From Lentisphaeria bacterium UBA4640 (lineage in GTDB: Bacteria; Verrucomicrobiota; Lentisphaeria; Victivallales; UBA1829), in assembly GCA_002405835.1 (NCBI GenBank), contig DHMO01000063.1, forward strand, positions 11,976 to 75,975: a DNA stretch of 64,000 nucleotides, in the 5' to 3' direction. Positions 44,455-52,341 of this stretch are shown here, piece by piece (position 1 is the stretch's first letter; every line of letters begins with the position of its first letter). Below the pieces are notes generated by a model, which worked only from the letters and a program-made list of their open reading frames with translations, made no database searches and was not told the origin of the DNA. The translations under genes and the position numbers were made by a program.

Positions 44455-47400
44455 TTATTTTAAAATCAGTTTTCCAAAGTTCCGGATATCGTTCCAACAG
44501 GCCTTCTGCTGCATGGAAAGACTCCGAACTTCATATTTCTTTTTCGGCTTTTTTGACGGGAACGCATCCAGCACGTTCAAATTGAATCCCAAAGCCATAT
44601 TTTCCGCAAGAGTACACTTCACGGGAATGGTCAGAGCGATCTCATAGCCGTCCTTGTTGCCGGTACAGACGGCTTTCACCTTTCCGGGATCAAAATCCGG
44701 AAAAGATGCGGCATCCGTCCTCGCTCCGTCAACAAAATATTCCATTCTGACAGGATTTCCCCGGGCAATGTTGATACGGATTGCCCGGCGATGATAACGG
44801 GGATTCCCCATATAGACATCTTCCGGGGCAAAATCCAGATAGAATTCCACAGAATCTCCATCCCAAATGAACTCTTCTGCCGAAGCGGCATGCGGTGTGG
44901 AATCCTTGACTTTCAGGTTAAAATTCAGTGAATCTGGAGTCCAGTATCCGGAAAGATCCGCCTCCACGCCATCCTTTTTCAGCAAAATAACCGGCGATTC
45001 CGCCCTGTTCAGAACAGCGATATTCTCCTGATGAACAGCGGAGTAGATGCGTCCGCCATATTGCGCATGGAGAGACAGCGCGACATTCCCTTTTCCCGTT
45101 TCCTCGAGCGGGAATATGGTCTTCTGCAGGTTCATTCCCGGAACCGAAACCGTTTTTTCTGCAACAAGTGCAGCCGCGCCTTCGGAGCGAACATTCAGGC
45201 GGACAGCATTCAAGCCCTGATCGCTATTGCTCTGAACAGAGGCAATCAAAGCACAATGTCCATCTGCATTGCCGAGCTGAACAAACGGGGTAAATGGAAT
45301 AGCAACCACTTTCGCTTTCCGAAGCTGGGCTGCAAACTCTTCAGGCGACTGCTCCGAAATCAGATAGACCGGGCAATCCTGAAGCGGAAAAACGTTTTTC
45401 TCTAGCGGGAGTTCGCCTCCCATAATGTCATACGCTGCAAGCACGCGGGCCGTTTCGGGAATAGTGAAAGTTCCGTCCTGCGCGTTCTCAAGATTCCAGT
45501 TCCAGTAAACCGCCGCAGTTTTCCCGTTGAACATCTTGAAAATATAGACCAGTGTATCACGTCCAAGTTTGAATTTGGAATGAAACATCGAACCGTCAAG
45601 CACCCGTGCAAGCTGTGACGTTGCCGGGACGGAAGGCAGAGGCGTCAAATCGGAGTCAAAATGCATCAGATGCCCCGGTCCGCCGAAAAGCTCTCCCAAT
45701 AACGAAAAATTGTACTGTCGGGATACTCCGGCTCCTGCTTTTGCAATCCAGAAACGCACCATGCGGCCTGTAGCAACCCGGTTCGTATACCACCCGTACA
45801 GATCGCTTTCATAGGCGCTGCAGCGTCCCCAAGAAGAAGAAGGGTTGAACATAAATCCGCTTTCATCATCCCAGATTTCATGAACACCCTGCTCCTTGCG
45901 GAATTTTTTGATCTGAAGTTCCAGCATATCCGGAATCGGCCCCCATTTGTCGACAGCCAAATTTTCAAACGGCACCTTGTTGAGATGCGCAATCGAATGC
46001 GCTTGTCCGCTGTCGTAACGGTGAATAATCATCACATCGGTGCAGGAAGCAAAACCGGCACGGATCACATCAGCAATCCAGCTGTTGTCCGGTCCAGGAA
46101 GCGGCAGACAATGCATCGGGTAGCTTGCTCCCCCAAATTTCGTTCCCGGCATAAATTTGCGGAACAGCGGATGCAGATGTTTCGCAAATTCAACATAATT
46201 CTCCGGCGGGAAATCCTCCGTCTCATTCATCCAGCCGAAAGAGTCAACAAGTCCGCGGTAATGTTTCGCATACGCTTCCGCAAAACGCAGAGTATCATCA
46301 AGACGCGGAATAAACTTGATCGGACGGCGTTCCGGATTCAGATAACCCGTTTTGCTCTGACTCCACACAGGTTTCGGACCGTTCAGAAAAACAACATGCG
46401 TACCAAATCCGTTCTTTTTAAGCTGCGTCAGATAATCCTTCCAGAGAAAGCGGTATTTCCCTTTTTCCGGTTCCTGAGACGTCCAGTTGCCTGGAGCCCA
46501 GGTGCGGATATGCCGCACCCCCATCAGCCGAAGTGCGGCGAGACAGTCCGTAAAATTATTGTTTCCCTGCATAAAATATGCAGGATACCCCGAACGGCAT
46601 TTCACAAAACTTTCATTAATACCTATCAATGATTTTTCAAGCGGGATTTCCTGCGGAGCCTTCAAAACTGCAAAAGCGGAATCTCCGCCTGCAAGAACTT
46701 TTCCGTCCGCATCCAGAATTTCGGCACGTGCGTGAAAGTCTCCCGGCTTCTCCCCCTTTAAATTGAAATCAAACGTCTGCGTATCCTTCCCGTTCACGGT
46801 GAACGGGAAGTCTTTCTGAAAAACAGTTCTGCCGAAAAAGTCGGAGACTGTAACTCGTACAGTTTTTCCCTTCGGCGCCCCGGTGTAAGACGCCGCATAA
46901 ACTCGCAGAGGAAATGTCTCGCCGAATTTCACAAGTTTGAATGTCCGGTCCGGAATAACGGTCCCCGCTTCATAGGCTGCATCCGGCTGGAATGCCGTTG
47001 CGTTTTTCCCCGGTTCAATCTGAAAGCCGTCAAGCCAGACCGTCGCACCGTCGTTTGCGGAAAATATCCGGAGTTCCGTTTCAGTTCCCCCCGGACGCAA
47101 TCCCCGCATGGCTTTGAATTGAGCGGTATAACGCTTCCATTCAGAAGAAAGTTTGAAATCGCCGATACCCGTATGAGGAAGCCCCATGGAAAGAGTCGTC
47201 GGACGGTTCGACTTTGCCCAGAAAGAGATCGTGAAATCCCTGTTCAGAGGCAGGTGAAAAGGAAGCGGTCGAATCAATGTCTTTGCAAATTTCCGCTTTT
47301 CCGGCTGAGTCAGCGGCTTAACGACCTTCAGAGAATAGCGTCCGACTGCGGCATCCGTATCAACACTCATGCGGTTGCGCACATTTCCATACTCTTCAAC

Positions 47401-48468
47401 AGTTTCGTCGAATTGAGTTTCCCAACCGTCCAAACCGACTTCAAAGGAAGGGTTGACCGCAATCACCTTTCCGCTCTTCGCCGGTTTGTTTTCCGCTCTC
47501 TGAACGGAAAACTCCAGATCATCAAACCAGACTGTATTCGGTGCGTCTTTCGGCGTAAAGTGGAAGAAGAGAAAACAGGAACCGCAACCGCCCGTTTCAT
47601 TTTTCATCGGCACCGGACGGAACTCGAACGGGACTTCGCTCCAGCCCGTTCCGACGTCTGCCGTAACGGTTTTGGCCGGCACACGGGTTTCTCCCGCAAA
47701 ATTCAGCATCGTAATATGAATCTTCACTGGACGCTGCGCCCGCACTTTTATCGAACCGGAAAGGATGTCGCCCGGACGCATGAAAAACTGTCCGGCGGTA
47801 AAAGAAACCATGCCTTTTGCGTTTTCCGGAAAATCAAAACGGGCGCACTTCTTTCCGGAAAACGGATTTTCCGAAACGACTTTTACACTCCAGGGCAGAT
47901 CCGGAGAACGCGTGACGCCGTCCGGGATCTGTTCAAAACTGGAATCGCTCATCATTCCACAGTTTTCATACTCCGCCCGGGTCATCGGACGGACCACAAT
48001 CCGCCCGATCTGCCACGCGGCCTTCTCCGAGTGTATATTCATACGGAGATCTACAGAATCGTATTTTCCCGAATAGAAAAAGAATTTACCCCGCCGCCAC
48101 GCCGGCGCATCATATGCGTGTCCACGTCCAAGCCCCTTTCCGTCCGCGGAAGCCTTAACCTCACCGAAAAACCAGAGCATCCGTTCCGTACGGTAAATAT
48201 AATTCACCACATACCATGTTTCCGGTTTTACCTTGATTTGTTTCTGTTCCAGACGTTCCGGACGCGTTCCGTTCAAGTAAAAAAACGTATCCGCCAGTCC
48301 CTCAAACGCTTCAATACGGTCGACTTTCGCATGTTTCACGTTCCATGTGTTCCCGGGATTCTCAAACGCATAATCCCGCGTAAGAGTGTCCTCGTCGATA
48401 GCTTCCGCAAAAAACGGAACCAGCAGTGCGGCGGACAAAATCCGCCAAAAATGTCGCTTTGTGCTCAT
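44455..48468 (-). CDS. Large secreted multidomain clan GH-A glycosidase with CBM-like ends
   Basis: 1,337 residues. A signal peptide (SAALLVPFFAEA, cut near residue 23) is followed by two or three beta-sandwich carbohydrate-binding modules (residues 30-520; one starts VNPSFEVGLDGWE), then a beta-domain and a TIM barrel starting IGINESFVKCRSGYPAYFMQG near 625. Candidate catalytic residues are Glu749 in GWMNETEDF (acid/base, NE motif) and Glu869 in IWDDESGF (nucleophile). A CBM9/DOMON-like domain ends the protein (SPVILLKKDGVEADLSGYW onward). It works outside the inner membrane; the substrate is unknown, perhaps a rhamnose-containing glycan given GH78 next door. Second gene of the operon. Confidence 0.8.
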   Translation of the reverse strand: MSTKRHFWRILSAALLVPFFAEAIDEDTLTRDYAFENPGNTWNVKHAKVDRIEAFEGLADTFFYLNGTRPERLEQKQIKVKPETWYVVNYIYRTERMLWFFGEVKASADGKGLGRGHAYDAPAWRRGKFFFYSGKYDSVDLRMNIHSEKAAWQIGRIVVRPMTRAEYENCGMMSDSSFEQIPDGVTRSPDLPWSVKVVSENPFSGKKCARFDFPENAKGMVSFTAGQFFMRPGDILSGSIKVRAQRPVKIHITMLNFAGETRVPAKTVTADVGTGWSEVPFEFRPVPMKNETGGCGSCFLFFHFTPKDAPNTVWFDDLEFSVQRAENKPAKSGKVIAVNPSFEVGLDGWETQFDETVEEYGNVRNRMSVDTDAAVGRYSLKVVKPLTQPEKRKFAKTLIRPLPFHLPLNRDFTISFWAKSNRPTTLSMGLPHTGIGDFKLSSEWKRYTAQFKAMRGLRPGGTETELRIFSANDGATVWLDGFQIEPGKNATAFQPDAAYEAGTVIPDRTFKLVKFGETFPLRVYAASYTGAPKGKTVRVTVSDFFGRTVFQKDFPFTVNGKDTQTFDFNLKGEKPGDFHARAEILDADGKVLAGGDSAFAVLKAPQEIPLEKSLIGINESFVKCRSGYPAYFMQGNNNFTDCLAALRLMGVRHIRTWAPGNWTSQEPEKGKYRFLWKDYLTQLKKNGFGTHVVFLNGPKPVWSQSKTGYLNPERRPIKFIPRLDDTLRFAEAYAKHYRGLVDSFGWMNETEDFPPENYVEFAKHLHPLFRKFMPGTKFGGASYPMHCLPLPGPDNSWIADVIRAGFASCTDVMIIHRYDSGQAHSIAHLNKVPFENLAVDKWGPIPDMLELQIKKFRKEQGVHEIWDDESGFMFNPSSSWGRCSAYESDLYGWYTNRVATGRMVRFWIAKAGAGVSRQYNFSLLGELFGGPGHLMHFDSDLTPLPSVPATSQLARVLDGSMFHSKFKLGRDTLVYIFKMFNGKTAAVYWNWNLENAQDGTFTIPETARVLAAYDIMGGELPLEKNVFPLQDCPVYLISEQSPEEFAAQLRKAKVVAIPFTPFVQLGNADGHCALIASVQSNSDQGLNAVRLNVRSEGAAALVAEKTVSVPGMNLQKTIFPLEETGKGNVALSLHAQYGGRIYSAVHQENIAVLNRAESPVILLKKDGVEADLSGYWTPDSLNFNLKVKDSTPHAASAEEFIWDGDSVEFYLDFAPEDVYMGNPRYHRRAIRINIARGNPVRMEYFVDGARTDAASFPDFDPGKVKAVCTGNKDGYEIALTIPVKCTLAENMALGFNLNVLDAFPSKKPKKKYEVRSLSMQQKACWNDIRNFGKLILK

Positions 48469-48483
48469 TTTTTTTCCTTTTTT

Positions 48484-49269
48484 TTATTGCCAGTTTATCA
48501 TTTTGAAACCGGGAAGGTTTTCAAAATCAACGTTTCCAAGCCCCGGACACGTTCCGCGCAGCGGATCATAACCGCCATTGAGCGGCCCCCACTGCATGAA
48601 ATCCTTCAGTTTCATCCCCGCCGCATGTCCGTCGATAAAAGCGTAGTTCGCCAGCCCGGCCGGATACGGAACCGGCGTCAAAGAGTTTCTGGTCCCGCTC
48701 CCGTCATCCGGTGCTCCATGACGGAATCTGGACTGCCCGATATAAATAATTGAAGCGCAGCTGTCGGCATCTCCTGCAAAAATTGTGCGTGATGGAGACT
48801 TGAAAACCAGCCTGCGGTGAATCATCTGACCTCCGTCCCGGTTTCCGCTGACCCACACATTCACCGCATATTCGCCGATGCTGCTGATTGTATTATGAAC
48901 CGGATTTCCCGGACACCAAAGCTGTGATGCGGTATATTTTTTCTGGTCTTCCACCTTTTTTTTCACGCCCAGTCCATACGGCTCCAGGCGGAACGGCCAG
49001 TAAGTGGAATAATCGCTTGCGTCGATTGTCGCCGGAGGAACCCAGTCGTCGCTGGAATCCGCATAACCGTTCATGGCAAGCGCAATGCTCTTGCAGTTGT
49101 TCAGACACGAAATCTGATGCGCCTTCGACCGCGCCGCATTCAGTGCAGGCAAAAGCATGCCCGCAAGGATTGCTATAATCGCAACTACCACAAGCAGCTC
49201 TATAAGGGAGAATCTCATGGATTTGCGCATACGTGATGGGGGAAACTTGCTGAACCAATGTGTTTTCAT
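48484..49269 (-). CDS. Prepilin-type pseudopilin-like protein with DGH tail motif
   Basis: 261 residues. A basic leader is followed by FSLIELLVVVAIIAILAGMLLPALNAAR near residues 20-47, the classic class III prepilin cleavage/methylation site and helix. The passenger domain contains CLNNCKSIALAMNGYADSSDDWVP and ends with ANYAFIDGHAAGMK. Lentisphaera genomes carry many such proteins beside glycosidases; they may assemble into a type II secretion-like pseudopilus or be displayed as sugar-binding surface proteins. The frame opens at 49410, but GGAAGG 9 nt before ATG 49269 fixes the start. First gene of the operon, 15 bp before the glycosidase. Confidence 0.88.
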   Translation of the reverse strand: MKTHWFSKFPPSRMRKSMRFSLIELLVVVAIIAILAGMLLPALNAARSKAHQISCLNNCKSIALAMNGYADSSDDWVPPATIDASDYSTYWPFRLEPYGLGVKKKVEDQKKYTASQLWCPGNPVHNTISSIGEYAVNVWVSGNRDGGQMIHRRLVFKSPSRTIFAGDADSCASIIYIGQSRFRHGAPDDGSGTRNSLTPVPYPAGLANYAFIDGHAAGMKLKDFMQWGPLNGGYDPLRGTCPGLGNVDFENLPGFKMINWQ

Positions 49270-49326
49270 AATTGCATACCTTCCTTTTTTGTTTTTTCTG
49301 TTCTTCCTGACTTTTTCCTTGTTTTT

Positions 49327-49355
49327 ATTATACCACATTTGCATTGTTTCGTCAA
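49327..49355 (-). promoter_or_regulatory. Promoter of the pseudopilin-glycosidase-GH78 operon
   Basis: On the minus strand TTGACG (49355-49350), a 17-bp spacer and TATAAT (49332-49327). The plus-strand AraC gene's likely -35 (TTGTTT, 49344-49349) lies inside this spacer, so the two promoters are face to face and can be jointly controlled. Confidence 0.75.
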
Positions 49356-49408
49356 TGGCGTTATTGTAAAAACAACTAAACAAATTGTCTTTTTCTGGAG
49401 ATTTTATC

Positions 49409-50245
49409 ATGGATCTGTACGGACAGCAGAAAAATGAATGGAGCAGTTTCTGCGGAACTCTTGACCTGAACTACATAACAACAGGTTCAACTCAGAACAG
49501 AATCGAATGGGAAAGCGGACGAATGTTTTCCGGAGACGCCCATTTCCGTCTGTATTTCCCGACACGGGGAAAATTCAATCTTTTGTATTCTGCGGAAGTC
49601 TACCCGATCATTCCGGGATTTCGCTACATCATTCCCCCGGTCATTCCATTCCGCTTTGAGGGAATCGAACCGTCGGATCACGGATGGATTCATTTTCACT
49701 CGTCAAAACTTGAAAAGCTCTCCCGTTTTATCCGCCCGGCAGCCATACCCGTCAATGCGGCGGAAGATTTTGCACTCTTCCGAAAATTTCATGACCTGAT
49801 TACCCGCAGTTCAAGCATCTATGAAGCGGAAGAGGTCCGCCACGAGCTGACAAAACTGATTCTCCCGTTCATTGAGCGTATGAAAAACGCTTCGGAAACA
49901 CTCGAAACAAATGCAAACTTTCCGCGCATTCTCGAATATATCGATGAACATCTCAATCAGGAAATCCGCATCAGCGAGCTGGAAAAACTTGCCGGGCTCC
50001 GCAGAGCGGAATTTTCCGCGCGCTTCCGCAAAATCTACGCCATTCCCCCGAAACAATATATCAGTCTCCGCCGCATCAGCCGCGCAAAATATCTCCTTAC
50101 AAGAACCGACCTGACAATCAAGGAAATCGTATGGAAAACAGGATTTGAAAGTGAAATCTTCTTTTTCCGCGTTTTCAAAAAATACACGGGAACCACTCCG
50201 CTCCGATTCCGTCTTGCAAGCCGCATAAAGGAAAATCTGAAGTAA
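49409..50245 (+). CDS. AraC-family transcriptional regulator
   Basis: 278 residues. The N-terminal cupin-like sensing domain (residues 20-110, with YPIIPGFRYIIPPVIPFRFEG) precedes an AraC DNA-binding domain at the C-terminus: FPRILEYIDEHLNQEIRISELEKLAGLRRAEFSARFRKIYAIPPKQYI and LTIKEIVWKTGFESEIFFFRVFKKYTGTTPLRFR. CTGGAG precedes ATG 49409. It is divergent from the pseudopilin-glycosidase-GH78 operon with overlapping promoters, so it is almost surely the operon's regulator, sensing the sugar released. Transcribed toward the LacI gene, with which it converges at 50245/50246. Confidence 0.88.
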   Translation: MDLYGQQKNEWSSFCGTLDLNYITTGSTQNRIEWESGRMFSGDAHFRLYFPTRGKFNLLYSAEVYPIIPGFRYIIPPVIPFRFEGIEPSDHGWIHFHSSKLEKLSRFIRPAAIPVNAAEDFALFRKFHDLITRSSSIYEAEEVRHELTKLILPFIERMKNASETLETNANFPRILEYIDEHLNQEIRISELEKLAGLRRAEFSARFRKIYAIPPKQYISLRRISRAKYLLTRTDLTIKEIVWKTGFESEIFFFRVFKKYTGTTPLRFRLASRIKENLK

Positions 50246-51175
50246 TCACCGCATCGGCGGAGCGGTTGTCCAGCCCGGGTTGAAACGGTAGCTGATTTCC
50301 AGATCGGCAATCCGTTTCCCAGCAATCAGCCGCTCCAGCTGGTCAACAACTCTTGATGCCATTCGGGAATAATTCTGTTCAATCGACGTCAGTTCCGGCA
50401 GACCTTCGAGCACAATCGAGGGATTTTTGAAGCAGACAAGCGAAAGATCCTCCGGAATCCGCCAGCCGGCATTCCGGAGGTGCGACCAGGTCAAAAGCCC
50501 GTTCATCTCGCCGACCGAAAAAACTGCCGTCAGCTTTTCACGGCGGATTGCATCGTCAAGCTGCTCCAGCGTCTGCACAACAACCGGCTGGCAGCCGTGC
50601 ACCTCCATCCACTGACGGTACGCCTCCAGGCGCCGTCCGCTGTTGCTGTTGTCCAGCATCCGCCGCGGTTCGTTGGCAAGGTAGGCAATCCGGATATGTC
50701 CGAGCCCGTGCAGATGGTCCAGAGCAAGCCACACCCCCTGACGGTCGTTGCTGAACACCGAATAGATTCCGCTGATATGGCGCGGACACGCATTGATGCA
50801 GATCAGCGGAATCGACTGCTTCTCGTCCCACACCTGCTCGATTCCGTCGTGGAGAAGCATGGAAATCGCGCCGTCCAGAAGATGTTCATGCAGGAGATTC
50901 GCGGAATTTTCCGTGACAATGATTTCATGATATCTGCGCTTCTTGAGTTCCGCCAGAAGCGCAGAAAGCATAATGCCCGAATAGGACCAGAACGCACCGT
51001 CGGAAGCGATGAGCACAGCGATATTCCGGCTGTCGCGGAACCCGCCGAGTTCACGGGCGGTGCGGATCACCCGTTCGCGGACATCCGGACGCACATGTTC
51101 GTAATTGTTGAGCACACGTGATACGGTTGCGGGCGAAACATCCGCAAGTTTTGCAATCTGCCGCACAGTCGCCAT
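50246..51175 (-). CDS. LacI-family transcriptional regulator
   Basis: 309 residues. The N-terminal helix-turn-helix and hinge MATVRQIAKLADVSPATVSRVLNNYEHVRPDVRERVIRTARELGG is followed by the periplasmic-binding-like effector domain (IAVLIASDGAFWSYSGIMLSALLAELKKRR onward, with VFSNDRQGVWLALDHLHGLGHIRIAYL near 165). The start is ATG 51175 after AGGAGGG; the frame extends to 51217 but without a ribosome site. It is divergent from the GH130 gene. Two GTTTCAAA boxes one helical turn apart overlap its own -35 and spacer, consistent with autorepression and control of the neighbour. Confidence 0.9.
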   Translation of the reverse strand: MATVRQIAKLADVSPATVSRVLNNYEHVRPDVRERVIRTARELGGFRDSRNIAVLIASDGAFWSYSGIMLSALLAELKKRRYHEIIVTENSANLLHEHLLDGAISMLLHDGIEQVWDEKQSIPLICINACPRHISGIYSVFSNDRQGVWLALDHLHGLGHIRIAYLANEPRRMLDNSNSGRRLEAYRQWMEVHGCQPVVVQTLEQLDDAIRREKLTAVFSVGEMNGLLTWSHLRNAGWRIPEDLSLVCFKNPSIVLEGLPELTSIEQNYSRMASRVVDQLERLIAGKRIADLEISYRFNPGWTTAPPMR

Positions 51176-51198
51176 TTTCCCTCCTTTTTTCACCGGAT

Positions 51199-51227
51199 AA
51201 TATACCCTGTGTTTCAAAATGTTTCAA
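51199..51227 (-). promoter_or_regulatory. Promoter of the LacI gene with candidate operator
   Basis: On the minus strand TTGAAA (51227-51222), a 17-bp spacer and TATATT (51204-51199). The direct repeats GTTTCAAA at 51211-51218 and 51221-51228 (start-to-start 10 bp) cover the -35 and spacer, a plausible operator. LacI operators are usually palindromic, so this is tentative. Confidence 0.5.
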
Positions 51228-51247
51228 ACAGAACAGACAGAAAACCA

Positions 51248-51276
51248 TTGCTTTTTCCGCGAAAATGAAGTATAAT
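51248..51276 (+). promoter_or_regulatory. Promoter of the GH130 gene
   Basis: TTGCTT (51248-51253), a 17-bp spacer and TATAAT (51271-51276). The leader to ATG 51307 is about 24 nt. Confidence 0.7.
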
Positions 51277-51306
51277 GAAAGAACCATTCACCAAAAGGAG
51301 CATAAT

Positions 51307-52284
51307 ATGGTTACACCGGAATTTTTGAAACGGTATGAAGGGAATCCCGTTCTCTCGGCAAAGGATATTCCCTACGAAGCAGTGCTGATTTTCAACGCTG
51401 GAATCTGCAAGTATCAGGGCAAGTACGTCATGTGCTTCCGCAACGACTACGGACTCAACGAAGAGGAGTTCCGCATCAAAGAGCATCCGGTCGAGACCAA
51501 TATCGGAATCGCTCTCAGCGACGACGGCATTCACTGGACGCCCGGTCCAAAGCCCGTCTTCCAGCTTGCCGACGATGAAATCATCCGCGCATACGATCCG
51601 CGCCTCACGGTCGTTGACGGTCAGGTCGTCATGTGCTTTGCAGTCGATACCCGGCACGGTCTCCGCGGCGGTGTTGCAGCAACGGATGATTTTGAACACT
51701 TTGAAATCAAATCGCTTTCCGCGCCCGACAACCGCAACATGGTCATTTTCCCTGAAAAAATCAACGGGAAATATTTCCGTCTGGAGCGCCCCTTCCCGAT
51801 TTACAGCCGCGGCGCCGGGGAAAAATTCGATATCTGGTGTTCCGATTCCCCCGACCTCTGCTACTGGGGCAACACAAAACTGGTTCTCGGCGGCGAACGC
51901 GTTCCGTTCGCGAACGCCAAAATCGGCCCCGCCGCACCTCCGGTCAAAACACCGCGCGGATGGCTCACAACATTCCACGGCGTCAAGTTTGTTGAACGTG
52001 AACTTCCCGCCTGGCACCGCAACTGGCACAAGGTCTATTATGCAGGACTCATGCTTCTGGACCTGAACGATCCCTCGAAGGTCATCGGCATGGGACGCAC
52101 CCCGCTCATCGCCCCCGAAGCGGAATACGAGTGCAAAGGGTTCCGCGGCGAAGTCATTTTCCCCGGCGGAATGATTCTCGAAGATTCCGGCGAAGTCAAA
52201 ATTTATTACGGCGCAGCCGACACGGTCGAATGTCTTGCGACCGCGAATATCGACGATCTGCTCGCCTTCTGCGAACCGGTCTGA
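51307..52284 (+). CDS. GH130 beta-mannoside phosphorylase
   Basis: 325 residues forming a five-bladed beta-propeller enzyme of the GH130 type, which phosphorolyses beta-1,4-mannosidic bonds to give mannose 1-phosphate. Signatures are YEAVLIFNAGICKYQGKYVMCFRNDYG (about residues 19-45), SDDGIHWTPGPKPVF, IRAYDPRLTVVDGQ with the general-acid Asp near 97, and GPAAPPVKTPRGWLTTFHGVKF near 212-233. The protein is cytoplasmic. The ATG follows AAAGGAG. Divergent from the LacI repressor, which likely controls it. The mannosylglucose versus mannobiose preference cannot be read. Confidence 0.9.
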   Translation: MVTPEFLKRYEGNPVLSAKDIPYEAVLIFNAGICKYQGKYVMCFRNDYGLNEEEFRIKEHPVETNIGIALSDDGIHWTPGPKPVFQLADDEIIRAYDPRLTVVDGQVVMCFAVDTRHGLRGGVAATDDFEHFEIKSLSAPDNRNMVIFPEKINGKYFRLERPFPIYSRGAGEKFDIWCSDSPDLCYWGNTKLVLGGERVPFANAKIGPAAPPVKTPRGWLTTFHGVKFVERELPAWHRNWHKVYYAGLMLLDLNDPSKVIGMGRTPLIAPEAEYECKGFRGEVIFPGGMILEDSGEVKIYYGAADTVECLATANIDDLLAFCEPV

Positions 52285-52299
52285 CGGAGGAAAAAAGAA

Positions 52300-52334
52300 A
52301 AATCCGGTCCCTGTTTGCCCGGGAGACCGGATTT
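52300..52334. terminator. Convergent terminator between GH130 and the minus-strand operon
   Basis: A perfect 10-bp stem, 52300-52309 with 52325-52334, and a 15-nt loop. A-rich on the left and T-containing on the right, so it can act for both strands. Confidence 0.75.
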
Positions 52335-52341
52335 CCCCTCT

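Noticed and set aside
47119..48753. 544-codon plus-strand frame across the large glycosidase
   Set aside because: Antisense to a protein with signal peptide and catalytic motifs; no ribosome site or domain.
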